A DNA stretch of 64,000 nucleotides from Citrobacter werkmanii NBRC 105721 (GTDB lineage Bacteria; Pseudomonadota; Gammaproteobacteria; Enterobacterales; Enterobacteriaceae): positions 372,001 through 436,000 of the forward strand of contig BBMW01000003.1 in NCBI GenBank assembly GCA_000759755.1, written 5' to 3'. The translations under genes and the position numbers were made by a program. Numbering within the stretch: the first letter of the stretch is position 1; every line of letters starts with the position of its first letter. Of this stretch, positions 20,363 to 30,949 are shown one piece after another. The notes below the pieces were generated by a model, which saw only the letters and a program-made list of their open reading frames with translations, ran no database searches and was not told the DNA's origin.

Positions 20363-20468
20363 AATGATTTCCTTTTCATAGTGTCTACAACCATCTTTAA
20401 AGTATAGATTAAGAATATACTTATACTGTAGCAGGCATCATGTAAGGAATCGTAACGTAATATAAGTT

Positions 20469-20699
20469 TTATTTAACTTTCGGCTCGTACGGTAAACGTG
20501 AAAGGGAGACGGATGCCAGGCGATGTGCGATGAGTCTTTCACGAAACCAGTCGCGTAAATGTTCGGGCTGTTCACGTTCAACCACTTCGGCAACGATCGG
20601 CATATTGTAGCGTTCTTTAAATGCGACACCCGCCGCGGCCAGGTCAACATTGACCTTATCCATTTCGGCTTGCTCAAGTTTGGCCAGATTGATGTTCAT
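20469..20699 (-). CDS. holE: DNA polymerase III theta subunit
   Basis: 76 aa, the E. coli length and almost identical ([23 protein letters not shown]). Theta binds and stabilises the epsilon proofreading subunit of the polymerase III core. It is a single gene, divergent from yobA, with GGAGCAG ribosome binding site upstream. Confidence 0.96.
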   Translation of the reverse strand: MNINLAKLEQAEMDKVNVDLAAAGVAFKERYNMPIVAEVVEREQPEHLRDWFRERLIAHRLASVSLSRLPYEPKVK

Positions 20700-20842
20700 A
20701 GGCTGCTCCTTTTCTCTGTCTTCCGGCGCGCAAAGTTACTAAGAGCGCGCATTAATGGCAAGACAGAATTGATGATTCTCGACTCGATCATTGTAGAAGG
20801 TTATTCTCTATAGATTAGACATAACAAAAAGGAATAGTTGAA

Positions 20843-21217
20843 ATGGCTTCATCTGCATCTTCGCTACGTAATACTATCATCGTACTCGCCAGCCTCCTCG
20901 CAACACCCGCTGCATTGGCGCATGCTCACCTGACAAAACAAAGCCCGGCGGCGAATGCGGAAGTCACCGCTTCTCCCCAGGCGCTGACGCTGAATTTTTC
21001 TGAGGGTGTCGAACCCGCTTTCAGTGGCGCAACGCTGACAGGTCCACAAAAGGAATCAATCAAGACGGGCAAAGCGACCCGCAGCGATCAGGACAAAACG
21101 CAACTGATTATTCCGCTCGATCAAACGCTGGAGGCCGGAAAATATACGGTGGACTGGCACGTTGTATCCGTGGATGGTCACAAGACAAAGGGACAATATA
21201 CCTTTAGCATGAAATAA
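20843..21217 (+). CDS. yobA: CopC-like periplasmic copper protein YobA
   Basis: 124 aa. The signal peptide (about 1-26, ending PAALA) leaves a mature N-terminus HAHLTKQSP, so the first His can form the N-terminal copper-binding site of CopC proteins; a second His cluster is DWHVVSVDGHKTKGQY near the end. First gene of yobA-yebZ-yebY, the copper-linked AZY operon of E. coli, proposed to handle or deliver copper across the inner membrane. Confidence 0.93.
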   Translation: MASSASSLRNTIIVLASLLATPAALAHAHLTKQSPAANAEVTASPQALTLNFSEGVEPAFSGATLTGPQKESIKTGKATRSDQDKTQLIIPLDQTLEAGKYTVDWHVVSVDGHKTKGQYTFSMK

Positions 21218-21220
21218 CCG

Positions 21221-22090
21221 ATGCTGGCATTTACCTGGGTTGCCCTGCGATTTATTCATTTTACCGCGTTGATGCTGGTGTTTGGTTGTGCGCTTTACGG
21301 CGCGTGGCTGGCTCCCGTTTCAGTTCGCCGTTTAATGATGCGTCGTTTTTTACGTCTGCAACGCCATGCCGCTACGTGGAGTTTTATCAGCGCGACGCTA
21401 ATGCTGGCGATCCAGGGGGGCTTAATGGGCTCAGGCTGGCGGGATGTCGTCTCGACAGACGTTTGGGGCGCCGTTCTGCAGACGCAATTTGGCGGCGTCT
21501 GGTTATGGCAGATTATCCTCGCAATGGTCACTCTGGTAGTGACCATCGTTGTGCCGCGCAGCATGTCGCGACTGCTGTTAATGATGACGATTGCCCAATT
21601 TATTCTGCTGGCAGGTGTTGGACATGCAACGCTGCATACTGGCGTCCCTGGGGCCATCCAACAGGTTAACCATGCCTTGCATCTGATATGTGCCGCAGCC
21701 TGGTTTGGTGGCTTGCTGCCCGTACTTTACTGTATGAGAATGGCGCAGGGTCGCTGGCGGGAACAAGCGATCTCTACAATGATGCGTTTCTCCCGCTATG
21801 GGCATCTTTTTGTTGCCGGGGTTTTACTTACCGGGATTATGAATGCCCTGTTTATTGTCGGTGTTTCCGGCTCCTGGCATATGGCTTATGGGCAACTCCT
21901 TTTGTTAAAAGGTGCCCTTGTTATGCTAATGGTGGCGATTGCCCTGGCGAATCGGTATGTTCTGGTACCACGCATGCAGGATAATGACTGTATGACGCTC
22001 TATTTCATTTGGATGACAAAACTGGAATGGGGAATAGGGGCCGTAGTGCTGGCGATTGTCAGCCTGTTTGCAACCCTCGAACCTTTTTGA
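21221..22090 (+). CDS. yebZ: CopD-family inner-membrane protein YebZ
   Basis: 289 aa, hydrophobic, about eight membrane segments. It matches the CopD domain; conserved His residues lie in membrane segments ([42 protein letters not shown]). It starts 3 nt after the yobA stop, so expression is coupled. Family members are thought to pass copper inward from the CopC-type partner. Confidence 0.93.
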   Translation: MLAFTWVALRFIHFTALMLVFGCALYGAWLAPVSVRRLMMRRFLRLQRHAATWSFISATLMLAIQGGLMGSGWRDVVSTDVWGAVLQTQFGGVWLWQIILAMVTLVVTIVVPRSMSRLLLMMTIAQFILLAGVGHATLHTGVPGAIQQVNHALHLICAAAWFGGLLPVLYCMRMAQGRWREQAISTMMRFSRYGHLFVAGVLLTGIMNALFIVGVSGSWHMAYGQLLLLKGALVMLMVAIALANRYVLVPRMQDNDCMTLYFIWMTKLEWGIGAVVLAIVSLFATLEPF

Positions 22091-22110
22091 TTGATGGACT
22101 GGCAAAACGC

Positions 22111-22449
22111 ATGAAAAAAATCATTCTCTCTTTACTACTACTGGCAAGTTCAGGGGCCGCGCTGGCAGCGCCACAGGTCATCACCGTCAGCCGTTTTGAG
22201 GTTGGCAAAGATAAGTGGGCGTTTAATCGGGAAGAGGTGATGCTGACCTGCCGTGCAGGTAACGCGTTGTATGTCATCAATCCCAGCACGCTGGTGCAAT
22301 ATCCATTGAATGATGTTGCCAGAAAACAGGTTGAGAGCGGCAAAACCACGGCGAAGCCGATTGAGATTATCCAGATTGATGACCCGACGAAACCTGGCGA
22401 AAAAATGAGTCTGGCACCGTTTGTGGAGCGCGCAGAAAAGCTCTGTTAA
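22111..22449 (+). CDS. yebY: Periplasmic protein YebY (DUF2511)
   Basis: 112 aa from the ATG at 22111, close to the E. coli length of 113. Signal peptide about 1-19 (ending ALA), then a small soluble domain with two cysteines (MLTCRAG and the C-terminal KLC) that can form a disulphide. Third gene of the AZY copper operon, 20 nt after yebZ. Confidence 0.93.
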   Translation: MKKIILSLLLLASSGAALAAPQVITVSRFEVGKDKWAFNREEVMLTCRAGNALYVINPSTLVQYPLNDVARKQVESGKTTAKPIEIIQIDDPTKPGEKMSLAPFVERAEKLC

Positions 22450-22480
22450 TTGTCAGATGTAGCGTTATGATTTCCAATAA

Positions 22481-22517
22481 AAAAACCGCAGGATCTCACA
22501 GAAGAACTTGCGGTTTT
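22481..22517. terminator. Bidirectional terminator of yebY and RyeA
   Basis: AAAAACCGCA / TGCGGTTTTT stem (22483-22516) with T-runs on both strands. On the plus strand it ends yobA-yebZ-yebY; on the minus strand it is placed to end RyeA. Confidence 0.8.
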
Positions 22518-22604
22518 TGCATTTGGTCGTGTGACGAACTGCCTTTTTTTCCGGCCACTTTAGCCGCGGACTGGAAAACCTGGCGCTGTCATCTATTCTT
22601 AAAT

Positions 22605-22708
22605 GGCAGGGTAACTTAGCCTGCATTAATGCCAACTTTTAGCGCACGGCTCTCTCCCAAGAGCCATTTCCCTGGACCGAATACAGGAATCGTATTCGGT
22701 CTCTTTTT
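22605..22708 (+). ncRNA. sdsR: SdsR (RyeB) small RNA
   Basis: About 104 nt. The core from GCCTGCATTAATGCCAAC through the terminator hairpin GACCGAATAC / GTATTCGGTC and T-run is essentially identical to E. coli SdsR. The upstream CTATTCTTA (22593-22601) is a sigma-S-type extended -10 at the right distance. SdsR is an Hfq-dependent stationary-phase RNA that represses porin and mutS mRNAs. It lies in the 412-bp yebY-pphA gap, as in E. coli. Confidence 0.92.
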
Positions 22709-22861
22709 ATGTGGTGAATGCCATGCCATCCAGGGCCAAACACTGCGTATCACAGGCTACATTCTGCGTAAACCATACCATACTCCGCCCCTTGATCGTC
22801 CAGGATTTTTTGCAGCCATTGCTAAAATTATAACCAGGTCTCAATGTGCTCAGGAGGTTGC

Positions 22862-23503
22862 ATGGCACAGCCTGACAATATCTACCAACGAATCGAAGGT
22901 TCTCACTGGCGTCACGTCTGGGTCGTGGGGGATCTCCACGGTTGCTTCTCTTTATTAATGGCGAGATTGCGCCAGTGCCAGTTTGATCCCCGGCAAGATC
23001 TGCTGGTTTCAGTGGGTGATGTTATTGACCGTGGGCCTGACAGTCTGCGTTGCCTGCGCCTGCTGCGCAAAAGCTGGATTGTGGCAGTCAGGGGCAATCA
23101 TGAGCAGATGGCGTTGGATGCACTGGCGACGGGGGAGCAACTTTTGTGGTTTATGAACGGCGGCGCGTGGTTTGCTCACGCGGATCAGTCTGCGGCAAGA
23201 TTAGCACTGAAAGCGTGTCGAAAGTTACCCTGGATTCTGGAACTACGCTGCCGGAGTGGCATACACGTTGTTGCTCATGCGGATTACCCGGATGATGATT
23301 ACCAGTGGCAAAAAGAGGTCGATTTACAGCGGGTGCTGTGGGATCGTACGCGGTTGATGAACAAAGGTAACGGCATACGTGGCGCGGATCACTTTTGGTT
23401 TGGTCATACGCCACTGCGGCATCGGTTGGATCGTGACAATCTGCACTATATTGATACCGGTGCGGTATTTGGCGGCGAATTAATGCTGGTGCAATTGCAA
23501 TAA
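22862..23503 (+). CDS. pphA: Serine/threonine protein phosphatase PphA
   Basis: 213 aa from the ATG at 22862 with CAGGAGG upstream (E. coli PphA is 218). PPP-family metallophosphatase with GDLHG at residues 23-27, GDVIDRG at 52-58, GNHE at 78-81, a later metal His in HVVAHADYP, and HTPLRH. E. coli PphA signals protein misfolding and is heat-shock linked. Its stop codon abuts the end of yebW. Confidence 0.94.
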   Translation: MAQPDNIYQRIEGSHWRHVWVVGDLHGCFSLLMARLRQCQFDPRQDLLVSVGDVIDRGPDSLRCLRLLRKSWIVAVRGNHEQMALDALATGEQLLWFMNGGAWFAHADQSAARLALKACRKLPWILELRCRSGIHVVAHADYPDDDYQWQKEVDLQRVLWDRTRLMNKGNGIRGADHFWFGHTPLRHRLDRDNLHYIDTGAVFGGELMLVQLQ

Positions 23504-23695
23504 TCAGAAATCGCTGTATTCCTGGGCTGGACGCCAGAAGCTGTCGATGTAATCGTCCGCAGGCAAACATCCGCCGTTACGAATGCGCTGATCGTCCATC
23601 GATACAAGGCATTGCTGCTCAGTTTTGTAGACATCAACCACGATATCTTCACAACCGCCGTCAAGGTAGCACACAAAAAGAACCAGCGTGAACAT
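23504..23695 (-). CDS. yebW: Small protein YebW (DUF1482)
   Basis: 63 aa from the ATG at 23695 (MFTLVLFVCYLDGGCEDIVV), the E. coli length. An upstream ATG at 23719 would add eight residues not found in homologues. Four to five cysteines are conserved. Function unknown. Its stop codon begins on the base after the pphA stop, so the two convergent genes have no room for a terminator between them. Confidence 0.87.
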   Translation of the reverse strand: MFTLVLFVCYLDGGCEDIVVDVYKTEQQCLVSMDDQRIRNGGCLPADDYIDSFWRPAQEYSDF

Positions 23696-23767
23696 TTCAT
23701 CCTCAAAGGGTAAAGCCATACCTGTAGTGTAGAAGATGTTGATAGATGAGGGAAATTAACCAAGAAA

Positions 23768-23796
23768 TAACCCGTCTGGCGACGGGTTCTTTTTGA
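23768..23796. terminator. Hairpin between yebW and yebV
   Basis: AACCCGT / ACGGGTT stem with a short GGCG-type loop, followed on the plus strand by CTTTTT. It follows the yebV 3' end on the minus strand, where the tail is poorer. It could also stop plus-strand readthrough from pphA. Confidence 0.6.
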
Positions 23797-23797
23797 A

Positions 23798-24034
23798 TCA
23801 GGCAAGGCGCATGATCCAGGCATCTGACTTACGATCGTAGTGCTCGCGGAACAGAACAGAGTGTTCTCCATTCAGAAGGGCCGGGACGCTGGTGTCGGCA
23901 TCCCAGGCGTCCAGTTGCATACATAAATCCGGATCGGATTTACATGGAATGGTTAACGTTCGGTCCCCCGGCGATTCGCCATGCAACTCGGCGTCGTCGA
24001 TCTCAAAAGCGCCAATGCGCACACTGGTTTTCAT
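23798..24034 (-). CDS. yebV: Small protein YebV (DUF1480)
   Basis: 78 aa from the ATG at 24034, matching the E. coli length; a second ATG directly before it (24037) is equally compatible with the GGAGAG ribosome binding site. Acidic, soluble, with MKTSVRIGAFEIDDAELHGE at the start and two conserved Cys (IPCKSDPDLC). Function unknown. Confidence 0.88.
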   Translation of the reverse strand: MKTSVRIGAFEIDDAELHGESPGDRTLTIPCKSDPDLCMQLDAWDADTSVPALLNGEHSVLFREHYDRKSDAWIMRLA

Positions 24035-24134
24035 CATCGTGCTCTCCGTTTATCTGCTGATTGTGGTACGACCAGTTAGGCCGTCCATTTTTCAGCGTAG
24101 TCAACGTTAGCAAAAGCGCCAGTCAAAACGTGCG

Positions 24135-25556
24135 TTATCCTGTAAAGAGTTTGCCATCCCGGACAAGTTCGCGTGGATAGCTATTCTTCAATCGCGATCC
24201 AATACTTTTTGCCAGACCAATCGGCTGATGCTGGAACGTAACCAACACATCGTCAGTTGCGGGTGAAGTTTGCGGGTAAACATCTCTACCGCGATACCAC
24301 TCTTCCGCTTCGGCGAGGCTCAGTTCGAACGCATGGCTGTGGCTTGGATCGGCGAGGGCGATGATGGCTTCATGCTGCCAACGATACCCTTTGTTATGGG
24401 TCTCAGCCAGTTTAACCCCGAGTCGTGAGAAGCGAACTTTGCCAATCAGGGGTTCAATCTCTGTCGGAAATAACCAGATCTCTTTATCGCGCTGCCACAG
24501 GCGCAAATTATCTGCCCATTGTAATCCGCAGGCGTTAGCGGCCTGGGCAACAAGCGCGGATTCACGTCCTTTCAGCGGGCTGAACGGGAAGTTACCCACT
24601 TTATATTTCGGTGAGGGTAGCGCAGGAATGGCGGCCGTTTTGCGCAAACGCGCGACGAAGAAACCTTCACAATCGTAGATCTGCGGGAACACATGCAGGA
24701 ATCCTTCCGGCGTCAGGGCGCGTTCAGCCTCCGGGAATAAATCGCCCAGCGGTAAAAATTCAACGGCATCCGGGTAGGTTTCAATCAACCACTGCATAAT
24801 GGCTTCGTTTTCGTCACGGTTTAGCGTACAGGTTGAATAAACCAATCTGCCGCCGGGACGCAGAGCGTGAAATGCGCTGTCGAGGAGCTCACGCTGGGTT
24901 GCGGCAATTTCCAGATTACTTTCTATGGACCAGTTTTTCAGCGCATCGGGATCTTTACGTACCACACCTTCGCCGGAACATGGAGCATCCAGCAATATGG
25001 CATCGAATGTTTCTGGTAATGCCGCGCCGAATACCCGCCCGTCAAAATGGGTCAGGGCGACATTGTTGATACCGCAGCGGCTGATATTGGCATGCAGGAC
25101 TTTGACGCGACTGGCGGAAAACTCATTTGCCAGAATCACGCCCTGATTATTCATTTTGGCGGCAATTTGCGTGGTTTTGGAGCCGGGAGCTGCCGCGACA
25201 TCCATTACGTGTTCCGGGGTATTGCCATCGGCAAACAGCGCGGCGACAGGCAGCATTGAGCTGGCTTCCTGAATATAAAACAGGCCGCTTAAATGTTCTG
25301 CGGTGCTGCCGAGCGGCAGTGACGTTTCATCATCGCGTTCAATCCAGAAGCCTTCAGCACACCATGGAACAGGGGTGAGCGACCAGTTATATGGCGCTGT
25401 CAGAGTGAGGAAATCGGCAACAGAGATTTTCAGCGTATTGACGCGGATGCTACGGCGCAGCGGACGCTGGCAGGCAGCGAGAAAATCATCGAATGAGAGC
25501 GTGGAAGGCATTGCTTCACGCATTTGTGTCAGAAAGGCGTCGGGAAAATAAGCCAC
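24135..25556 (-). CDS. rsmF: 16S rRNA m5C1407 methyltransferase RsmF
   Basis: 473 aa if translation starts at the GTG at 25556 ([17 protein letters not shown]), which aligns with E. coli RsmF (479 aa, MAQHTVYFPD...). The frame is open far upstream, but that region is antisense to nothing useful and overlaps letB. Motifs: SAM-binding [24 protein letters not shown], and catalytic YSTCTLN. A C-terminal PUA-like part (about 300-473) binds rRNA. The start codon is the weakest part of this call. Confidence 0.9.
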   Translation of the reverse strand: MAYFPDAFLTQMREAMPSTLSFDDFLAACQRPLRRSIRVNTLKISVADFLTLTAPYNWSLTPVPWCAEGFWIERDDETSLPLGSTAEHLSGLFYIQEASSMLPVAALFADGNTPEHVMDVAAAPGSKTTQIAAKMNNQGVILANEFSASRVKVLHANISRCGINNVALTHFDGRVFGAALPETFDAILLDAPCSGEGVVRKDPDALKNWSIESNLEIAATQRELLDSAFHALRPGGRLVYSTCTLNRDENEAIMQWLIETYPDAVEFLPLGDLFPEAERALTPEGFLHVFPQIYDCEGFFVARLRKTAAIPALPSPKYKVGNFPFSPLKGRESALVAQAANACGLQWADNLRLWQRDKEIWLFPTEIEPLIGKVRFSRLGVKLAETHNKGYRWQHEAIIALADPSHSHAFELSLAEAEEWYRGRDVYPQTSPATDDVLVTFQHQPIGLAKSIGSRLKNSYPRELVRDGKLFTG

Positions 25557-25635
25557 TTGGTACCACCGGCAAAAAAACAGGTGCGCAGTGTAGCATAAGT
25601 GCTCCGGCGCGAGTACGCCGGAGCAAAGGGAGAGG

Positions 25636-28269
25636 TTATCGTGGCAGGGCGGTTCCCCATTCACGCCACTCTTTCGGTTCGCTTTCCTGCAACAGGAAGT
25701 GTTTACCAGCCTGTGCTTTCGGGGCCAGTGGCGTACCCGGCGGGGTTGCAAAGGCGATCCCACCGCGAATGAACTGATTAAAGGTACCGGTCTTCACGAC
25801 GCCGCCGGTCAGGCCGAAGTCGAGACTGTAGCCGGATGCCAGCCAGAATACAGAGTTGTTACGCACCAGATGCTGATAGCGCTGGCTGATGCGCATAGCG
25901 ATCATCACGCGATCGGAAAGGGAGCCGAGCGTCAACCCGGTGACGGTCCCGACTTCAATACCTCTGAACAGAACTGGCGTACCGATGTTTAATGAACCCG
26001 CTTCCGGTGCTTCCACCACAATACTCAGACCATCGAGGTAACGAGAGTCGGTGATAGTGGCTTCCTGCAGCTCAAAATCGCGGCGCGGGTTACCGCGGCC
26101 AGGTTCAACGTTGATATACGGTTGTAAAATGGTATCTAAATGCTCCACGCCCGCGGCTGAGATTTGCGGGGTAATCACGGAGAAGCGTGTGCCGCTACGC
26201 GCAAAGGTCTGTACGTACTCCGGATACAGCACCGCTTTGGCCTGAACTTCATTACGGGAAGTGATCAGCTCTAGCGTCTGGATCTGGCCAATATCGATTC
26301 CCAGGTAGCGAATCGGCATACCGGCCGCCAGTTTACCGGCATCGAAGGCGTGCAGGGTTATCTGGCCGCCCACTGCACGCGCAGCGGTTTCTGACGCATA
26401 CAGAATCCGCTTGTCGCCTTTGCGTTGGCTGGCGCTGGCGCCGCTCAGGTTATCGAAGCTAATTGCGCCTTTAAGCGCTCGCGACAGGGGAGAAGCCTGA
26501 ACGGTTAAACCGCTGCCGTTGAGCTGGACCTTGGCGCCGCCCTCGGCCCAGAACACGCTGTTGCTGGTCAGCAGGTTGCGATATTCCGGTTTGATATGCA
26601 GATCGATATCAAACGCATCGGCGCGTGGACGAACGCTAATCACTTCACCGACTTCGAATTTACGATAGAGGACCACTGAACCGGCCTGCACATCGGGCAA
26701 CGTTTCGGCACTCAGGCTGACCGTGGTGGTTGGCAGATCGCTCAGGCTGTTCTCAATCGCCTTTTCCAGGTTGGCATACAGCGGGTAGCTTTTTTTCATT
26801 TCACCCTTCGTACCGGGCAAAATACGAATGCCGCCGCTGATCCACTCACTGGCGCTGGCGCCAAGAAACTCTACGCCATCAAGCCCAACTTTGACATCCA
26901 CCCGACTGTTGACCACGAACTTACTGTCGCCTTGTACCAGCGCGCGATGCTGCGGTTCGATGGCGACGGTAAACGAAACGCCTTTGCTGGAGAGCGTGCG
27001 CTCAATCACCTGACCGACCTGAACGCCGTGAAGAATCAGCGGTTGGCCGGCATCAATACCGTAACTTTCCGGCGCGGTCAGCGTCAGCGTCATCACGCCC
27101 GGATCGTGTAACAAGGATTGCTCTGCAGGAATCACTGCAAACTGGTTACGCGGTTCGCCCTCGCCAGGTATCAGTTCGAATGTTTTGCCCGTCAGCAGCG
27201 AACTGAGATTCGCATCGCTTAACGATAATTTAGGACTGTGTAATTCAATACGCGTGTTGTCACGCAATAGCGTTACGACGCTGGGATCGACCGTCATTTC
27301 GCCGGTGACTTTACCGCCCGGATTTAAATCCAGTTTGGTCAGTTGACCGACTTCCAGTCCTTGATACATCAGCGAGGTTGAGCCAGCCTTAAGTCCGTCG
27401 CCGCTGGGTAAATCGAGCTTAACGATCACGCCGCGCTGGCTGTGCGCGAGATCCTGATACAAACCAAACGTATCGTCGGCAACGGCGGGTTGCGAATCTT
27501 CCGGTGAATCAAAAGCAATGGCGCCATTAACCAGGGCTGCCAGACTCTCCAGCTTCACTTTGGCGCCGCTGAGACTGACATCCGCATCGACCCCTGATAC
27601 GTTCCAGAAACGACTGCCTTTTTTCACCAGATTGGTAAAGCGGCGTTCAATCAGCACGTCGATGGTTACGCCCTGATTATTTGGATTAATGGTGTAGTCA
27701 TAGACCCGACCTACAGGGATTTTGCGGAAATAAACCAGCGAACCGCTGTTAAGCGATCCGAGGTCGGGGGCCCGCAGGTGCAGCATCAAATCGCCGTTGT
27801 TCAGGCGGTATTTGGGCTGTGTATCAAGCGCGACGAAATGATCCTCTGGCTCGCCGGTACCGGGCATCATGCCGATATAGTTGCCGCCAACTAACGCATC
27901 CAGGCCAGAAACCCCCGCCAGTGACGCTTTCGGCGTGACCAGCCAGAACTGGGTATCTTTGCGCAGTGCATCTTTCATATTTGATTTGATGCTGACGCGG
28001 ACTTCAATTTTGCGCAGGTCTTTGCTGAGGTTGATATCCTGCACCGTGCCCACTTCGACGCCCTGATAGCGAACGGGGGTACGGCCAGGTACAATGCCGT
28101 CCGCCGACATAAAGTCAATGGTTACGGTATTCCCGCGATCTTCATAGCTTCCCCAGATAAGCCATCCTGCAATCATCAATGCGATGAACGGCAGCAGCCA
28201 GAACGGGGAGATACGACGTTTTGTTTTAATCTGCGCTTCAGTCTGCGAAGCGGGCGTTTCCTGACTCAT
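25636..28269 (-). CDS. letB: Seven-MCE-domain lipid transport protein LetB
   Basis: 877 aa from the ATG at 28269, the E. coli length (formerly YebT). One N-terminal membrane helix (about 24-43), then seven tandem MCE domains recognisable by repeats of the type [67 protein letters not shown] and [11 protein letters not shown]. LetB hexamers stack into a tube across the periplasm that carries lipids between membranes. Its start lies 32 nt inside letA. Confidence 0.97.
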   Translation of the reverse strand: MSQETPASQTEAQIKTKRRISPFWLLPFIALMIAGWLIWGSYEDRGNTVTIDFMSADGIVPGRTPVRYQGVEVGTVQDINLSKDLRKIEVRVSIKSNMKDALRKDTQFWLVTPKASLAGVSGLDALVGGNYIGMMPGTGEPEDHFVALDTQPKYRLNNGDLMLHLRAPDLGSLNSGSLVYFRKIPVGRVYDYTINPNNQGVTIDVLIERRFTNLVKKGSRFWNVSGVDADVSLSGAKVKLESLAALVNGAIAFDSPEDSQPAVADDTFGLYQDLAHSQRGVIVKLDLPSGDGLKAGSTSLMYQGLEVGQLTKLDLNPGGKVTGEMTVDPSVVTLLRDNTRIELHSPKLSLSDANLSSLLTGKTFELIPGEGEPRNQFAVIPAEQSLLHDPGVMTLTLTAPESYGIDAGQPLILHGVQVGQVIERTLSSKGVSFTVAIEPQHRALVQGDSKFVVNSRVDVKVGLDGVEFLGASASEWISGGIRILPGTKGEMKKSYPLYANLEKAIENSLSDLPTTTVSLSAETLPDVQAGSVVLYRKFEVGEVISVRPRADAFDIDLHIKPEYRNLLTSNSVFWAEGGAKVQLNGSGLTVQASPLSRALKGAISFDNLSGASASQRKGDKRILYASETAARAVGGQITLHAFDAGKLAAGMPIRYLGIDIGQIQTLELITSRNEVQAKAVLYPEYVQTFARSGTRFSVITPQISAAGVEHLDTILQPYINVEPGRGNPRRDFELQEATITDSRYLDGLSIVVEAPEAGSLNIGTPVLFRGIEVGTVTGLTLGSLSDRVMIAMRISQRYQHLVRNNSVFWLASGYSLDFGLTGGVVKTGTFNQFIRGGIAFATPPGTPLAPKAQAGKHFLLQESEPKEWREWGTALPR

Positions 28270-29521
28270 GTGCATCCCAAAGTAAGCGGCTGTCCAGCCA
28301 TTCCACTGCAAGAATAGTCAATATTACCGCTGCGCCGAAATAAAACGCAGCCGGTCCCATAGTAAAAGCAAGTATCTGATCGCGATTAATCAGCGACATA
28401 GTTAGAGCGATAACAAAAAGATCCAGCATTGACCAGCGACCAATCCAGGTCACTATGCGCAGCAGTTTGATGCGGGTACGCAATCCTTGCTCACAGTTAA
28501 AATGAATGCTGATGAGCAACGTAAACATCACAATCACTTTGGTGAATGGCACCAGAATACTGGCAATAAACACGATCGCCGCCACGCCGATATTACTGTT
28601 CGCCAGAGACAGTATGCCAGACATGATCGTGTCTTCCTGCCGGGAGCCATTGACATAAATAATCGAGATAGGCAGGAGGTTAGCAGGCAGCAGCAGGACA
28701 ATCGAGGCCAGCAGAGCAGCCCAACATTTTTGAATACTTTGATTTCTGCGCCAGCGCAACGGTATATGGCAACGAGGGCAGCGACCGCGGGCATCCGGAT
28801 ACCCTGTAAAGTGGCAACCAAGGCAAACGCGAAGCTTTTCATCGGGCCGACGAGCAGGCCTTTGCGGGTAAAAACGGTCCCAAAGCTGTTCTACGTTGAG
28901 GTGCGATAACGTCAAAATACTGAGGATCACCAGCGCAATAAAAGCAAACAGTCCCACCCCAGGCTGCAAATAAGCATAGTCCTGAACTTTAATCGACGCG
29001 ACGCCGATACCCACAAGATAGATATCAAGCATCACCCACTCTTTGAGCCTTTCCAGCATCAGTAGCACCGGGCGTAGGTTCATCCCGAGAATATTGCCAA
29101 ACCACAGATAAGCGATTGAGGTAACGAGAATAATCGGCGCGCCCGCAACGCAAAATAGCACGAAGGATGCGGTGAGAGGGTCACCCTGGCGGGTCATTTG
29201 CCAGATACCCTGCATCACATTGGCGTCAATGCGTACACCGAGCAAAAAGATGTGTAAGAGCGGTTCTCCCCAGGCGAAGGGCATCAGCAGCATCATGGTG
29301 ACAGCCATTGCTGCCAGGCGCGTTAAGGACCAGTCGCGCCCGTCACGGATTTTCGCCTGACAGCGTGGACAGAATGCACTTTGGTGCGAGCGCATTTTAG
29401 GCAAGCTAAAAATCAGGTCGCATTCAGGACAACGATGATAATGTGCACGCGGGAGTGCCTCACCGATGGATCTGATGGCGATTTTTTTAGTGGGCGTGAT
29501 GCGTGATGTCGTAAGGGCCAT
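28238..29521 (-). CDS. letA: Inner-membrane lipid transport partner LetA
   Basis: 427 aa, the E. coli length (formerly YebS, PqiA family). Two zinc-ribbon segments, [16 protein letters not shown] (about 33-62) and [17 protein letters not shown] (about 230-260), each precede a bundle of about four membrane helices, so the protein is an internal duplication. It supplies substrate to the LetB tunnel. First gene of letAB, divergent from msrC across 128 bp. Confidence 0.96.
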   Translation of the reverse strand: MALTTSRITPTKKIAIRSIGEALPRAHYHRCPECDLIFSLPKMRSHQSAFCPRCQAKIRDGRDWSLTRLAAMAVTMMLLMPFAWGEPLLHIFLLGVRIDANVMQGIWQMTRQGDPLTASFVLFCVAGAPIILVTSIAYLWFGNILGMNLRPVLLMLERLKEWVMLDIYLVGIGVASIKVQDYAYLQPGVGLFAFIALVILSILTLSHLNVEQLWDRFYPQRPARRPDEKLRVCLGCHFTGYPDARGRCPRCHIPLRWRRNQSIQKCWAALLASIVLLLPANLLPISIIYVNGSRQEDTIMSGILSLANSNIGVAAIVFIASILVPFTKVIVMFTLLISIHFNCEQGLRTRIKLLRIVTWIGRWSMLDLFVIALTMSLINRDQILAFTMGPAAFYFGAAVILTILAVEWLDSRLLWDAHESGNARFAD

Positions 29522-29649
29522 GTACCGCGTATCAAAATGTTGAAGTAATGTTATCTTAACTCATGACGGGAATGATCTTGAGCATTAACGCATTTAATGT
29601 TTATTTTAGTAGGCTGCAGTTTTAAGTAAGACAACTAAGTGATTACATA

Positions 29650-30147
29650 ATGAACAAATCAGAGCTATACACGGATCTGAACCGTGATTTTCAGGCATTA
29701 ATGGCAGGTGAAACCAGTTTTCTGGCAACGCTGGCAAATACCAGCGCATTGTTGTACGAGCGTCTTGCACAAGTAAACTGGGCCGGTTTTTACCTGCTTG
29801 AGGGCGAGACTCTGGTACTTGGTCCTTTCCAGGGCAAAATTGCCTGTGTGCGAATCCCGGTAGGACGTGGCGTATGTGGTACCGCGGTGGCGCGCAATCA
29901 GGTGCAGCGCATCGAAGATGTGCACGCGTTTGACGGGCACATCGCATGCGATGCCGCCAGCAATGCGGAAATCGTTCTGCCTATCACCGTTGAAAATCAG
30001 ATAATCGGCGTGCTGGATATCGATAGCACCGCGTTTGGTCGCTTCACTGAAGAGGACGAACAGGGGCTGCGTACGCTTGTGGCACAGCTTGAAACCGTGC
30101 TTGCAACGACGGATTACAAAAAATTCTTTGCGAGCGTCGCAGGATAA
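29650..30147 (+). CDS. msrC: Free methionine-(R)-sulfoxide reductase
   Basis: 165 aa (formerly YebR), a single GAF domain. It reduces free Met-R-sulfoxide with thioredoxin. The three catalytic or resolving cysteines are C66 (KIACVRIP), C76 (GRGVCGTA) and C100 (HIACDAAS), with the 10- and 24-residue spacings of fRMsr enzymes. All are present, so it should be active. Confidence 0.95.
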   Translation: MNKSELYTDLNRDFQALMAGETSFLATLANTSALLYERLAQVNWAGFYLLEGETLVLGPFQGKIACVRIPVGRGVCGTAVARNQVQRIEDVHAFDGHIACDAASNAEIVLPITVENQIIGVLDIDSTAFGRFTEEDEQGLRTLVAQLETVLATTDYKKFFASVAG

Positions 30148-30243
30148 TCAACGGATAACGTAGCAATTACTGATGACGTCATTATAATGTCGCCTGTTCA
30201 TGCCTGCGCTTGTTGGCTACGTCCGTTGTAATCAGGAAATTTC

Positions 30244-30930
30244 ATGGAAAATCAACCTAAGTTGAATAGCAGTAAAGAAGTCATCGCGTTTCTGGCCGAA
30301 CGCTTCCCGCAGTGTTTTAGTGCTGAAGGCGAAGCGCGCCCACTGAAAATTGGCATTTTTCAGGATTTGGTAGAGCGTGTTGAGGGTGAAATGAACCTCA
30401 GCAAGACACAGCTCCGTTCTGCCTTACGTCTCTATACTTCCAGCTGGCGCTATCTGTATGGCGTAAAATTGGGCGCAACGCGTGTTGATCTCGACGGCAA
30501 CCCATGTGGTGAGTTGGATGAGCAACATGTTGAACATGCTCGCAAACAGCTGGAAGAAGCTAAAGCTCGCGTTCAGGCGCAACGTGCAGAGCAACAGGCG
30601 AAAAAACGCGAAGCGGCCGCTGCTGCCGGCGAAAAAGAAGACGCACCGCGTCGCGAGCGTAAGCCGCGTCCTGCTCCGCGTCGTAAAGAAGAGGCTGAAC
30701 GTAAACCTCGCGCTGAAAAACCAGCAGCCAAAGCACCGCGTGCTCCTCGTGAAGAACAGCATACCCCGGTATCTGATATTTCAGTGCTGACGGTAGGGCA
30801 GTCCTTGAAGGTGAAAGCAGGTAATAATGCGATGGATGCCACCGTATTAGAAATCACCAAAGATGGCGTCCGTGTACAGCTGAATTCGGGTATGTCTTTG
30901 ATTGTACGCGCAGAACACCTGGTGTTCTGA
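30244..30930 (+). CDS. proQ: RNA chaperone ProQ
   Basis: 228 aa (E. coli 232). N-terminal FinO-like RNA-binding domain (about 1-120), a Lys/Arg/Ala/Pro/Glu-rich linker (about 121-178), and a small C-terminal Tudor/SH3-like domain ([19 protein letters not shown] onward). It binds structured sRNAs and mRNA 3' ends. It forms the known operon with prc, 19 nt downstream; a TATAAT at 30184-30189 is a likely -10. Confidence 0.96.
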   Translation: MENQPKLNSSKEVIAFLAERFPQCFSAEGEARPLKIGIFQDLVERVEGEMNLSKTQLRSALRLYTSSWRYLYGVKLGATRVDLDGNPCGELDEQHVEHARKQLEEAKARVQAQRAEQQAKKREAAAAAGEKEDAPRRERKPRPAPRRKEEAERKPRAEKPAAKAPRAPREEQHTPVSDISVLTVGQSLKVKAGNNAMDATVLEITKDGVRVQLNSGMSLIVRAEHLVF

Positions 30931-30949
30931 AACGGAGGCCAGGCCTGGC

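Larger units (their letters stand above)
22480..22746 (-). ncRNA. ryeA: RyeA (SraC) antisense sRNA
   Basis: Placed by analogy with E. coli, where RyeA is about 250 nt, lies on the strand opposite SdsR and spans it completely. Here the minus-strand terminator at 22481-22517 fits the 3' end; the 5' end near 22746 is inferred from the E. coli spacing. RyeA and SdsR form a duplex cut by RNase III. Ends are approximate. Confidence 0.6.

Noticed and set aside
20400-20422. AAGTATA / TATACTT dyad between holE and yobB
   Set aside because: Only 7-bp arms in an AT-rich promoter region with a 9-bp spacer; it matches no operator I know and could be chance.
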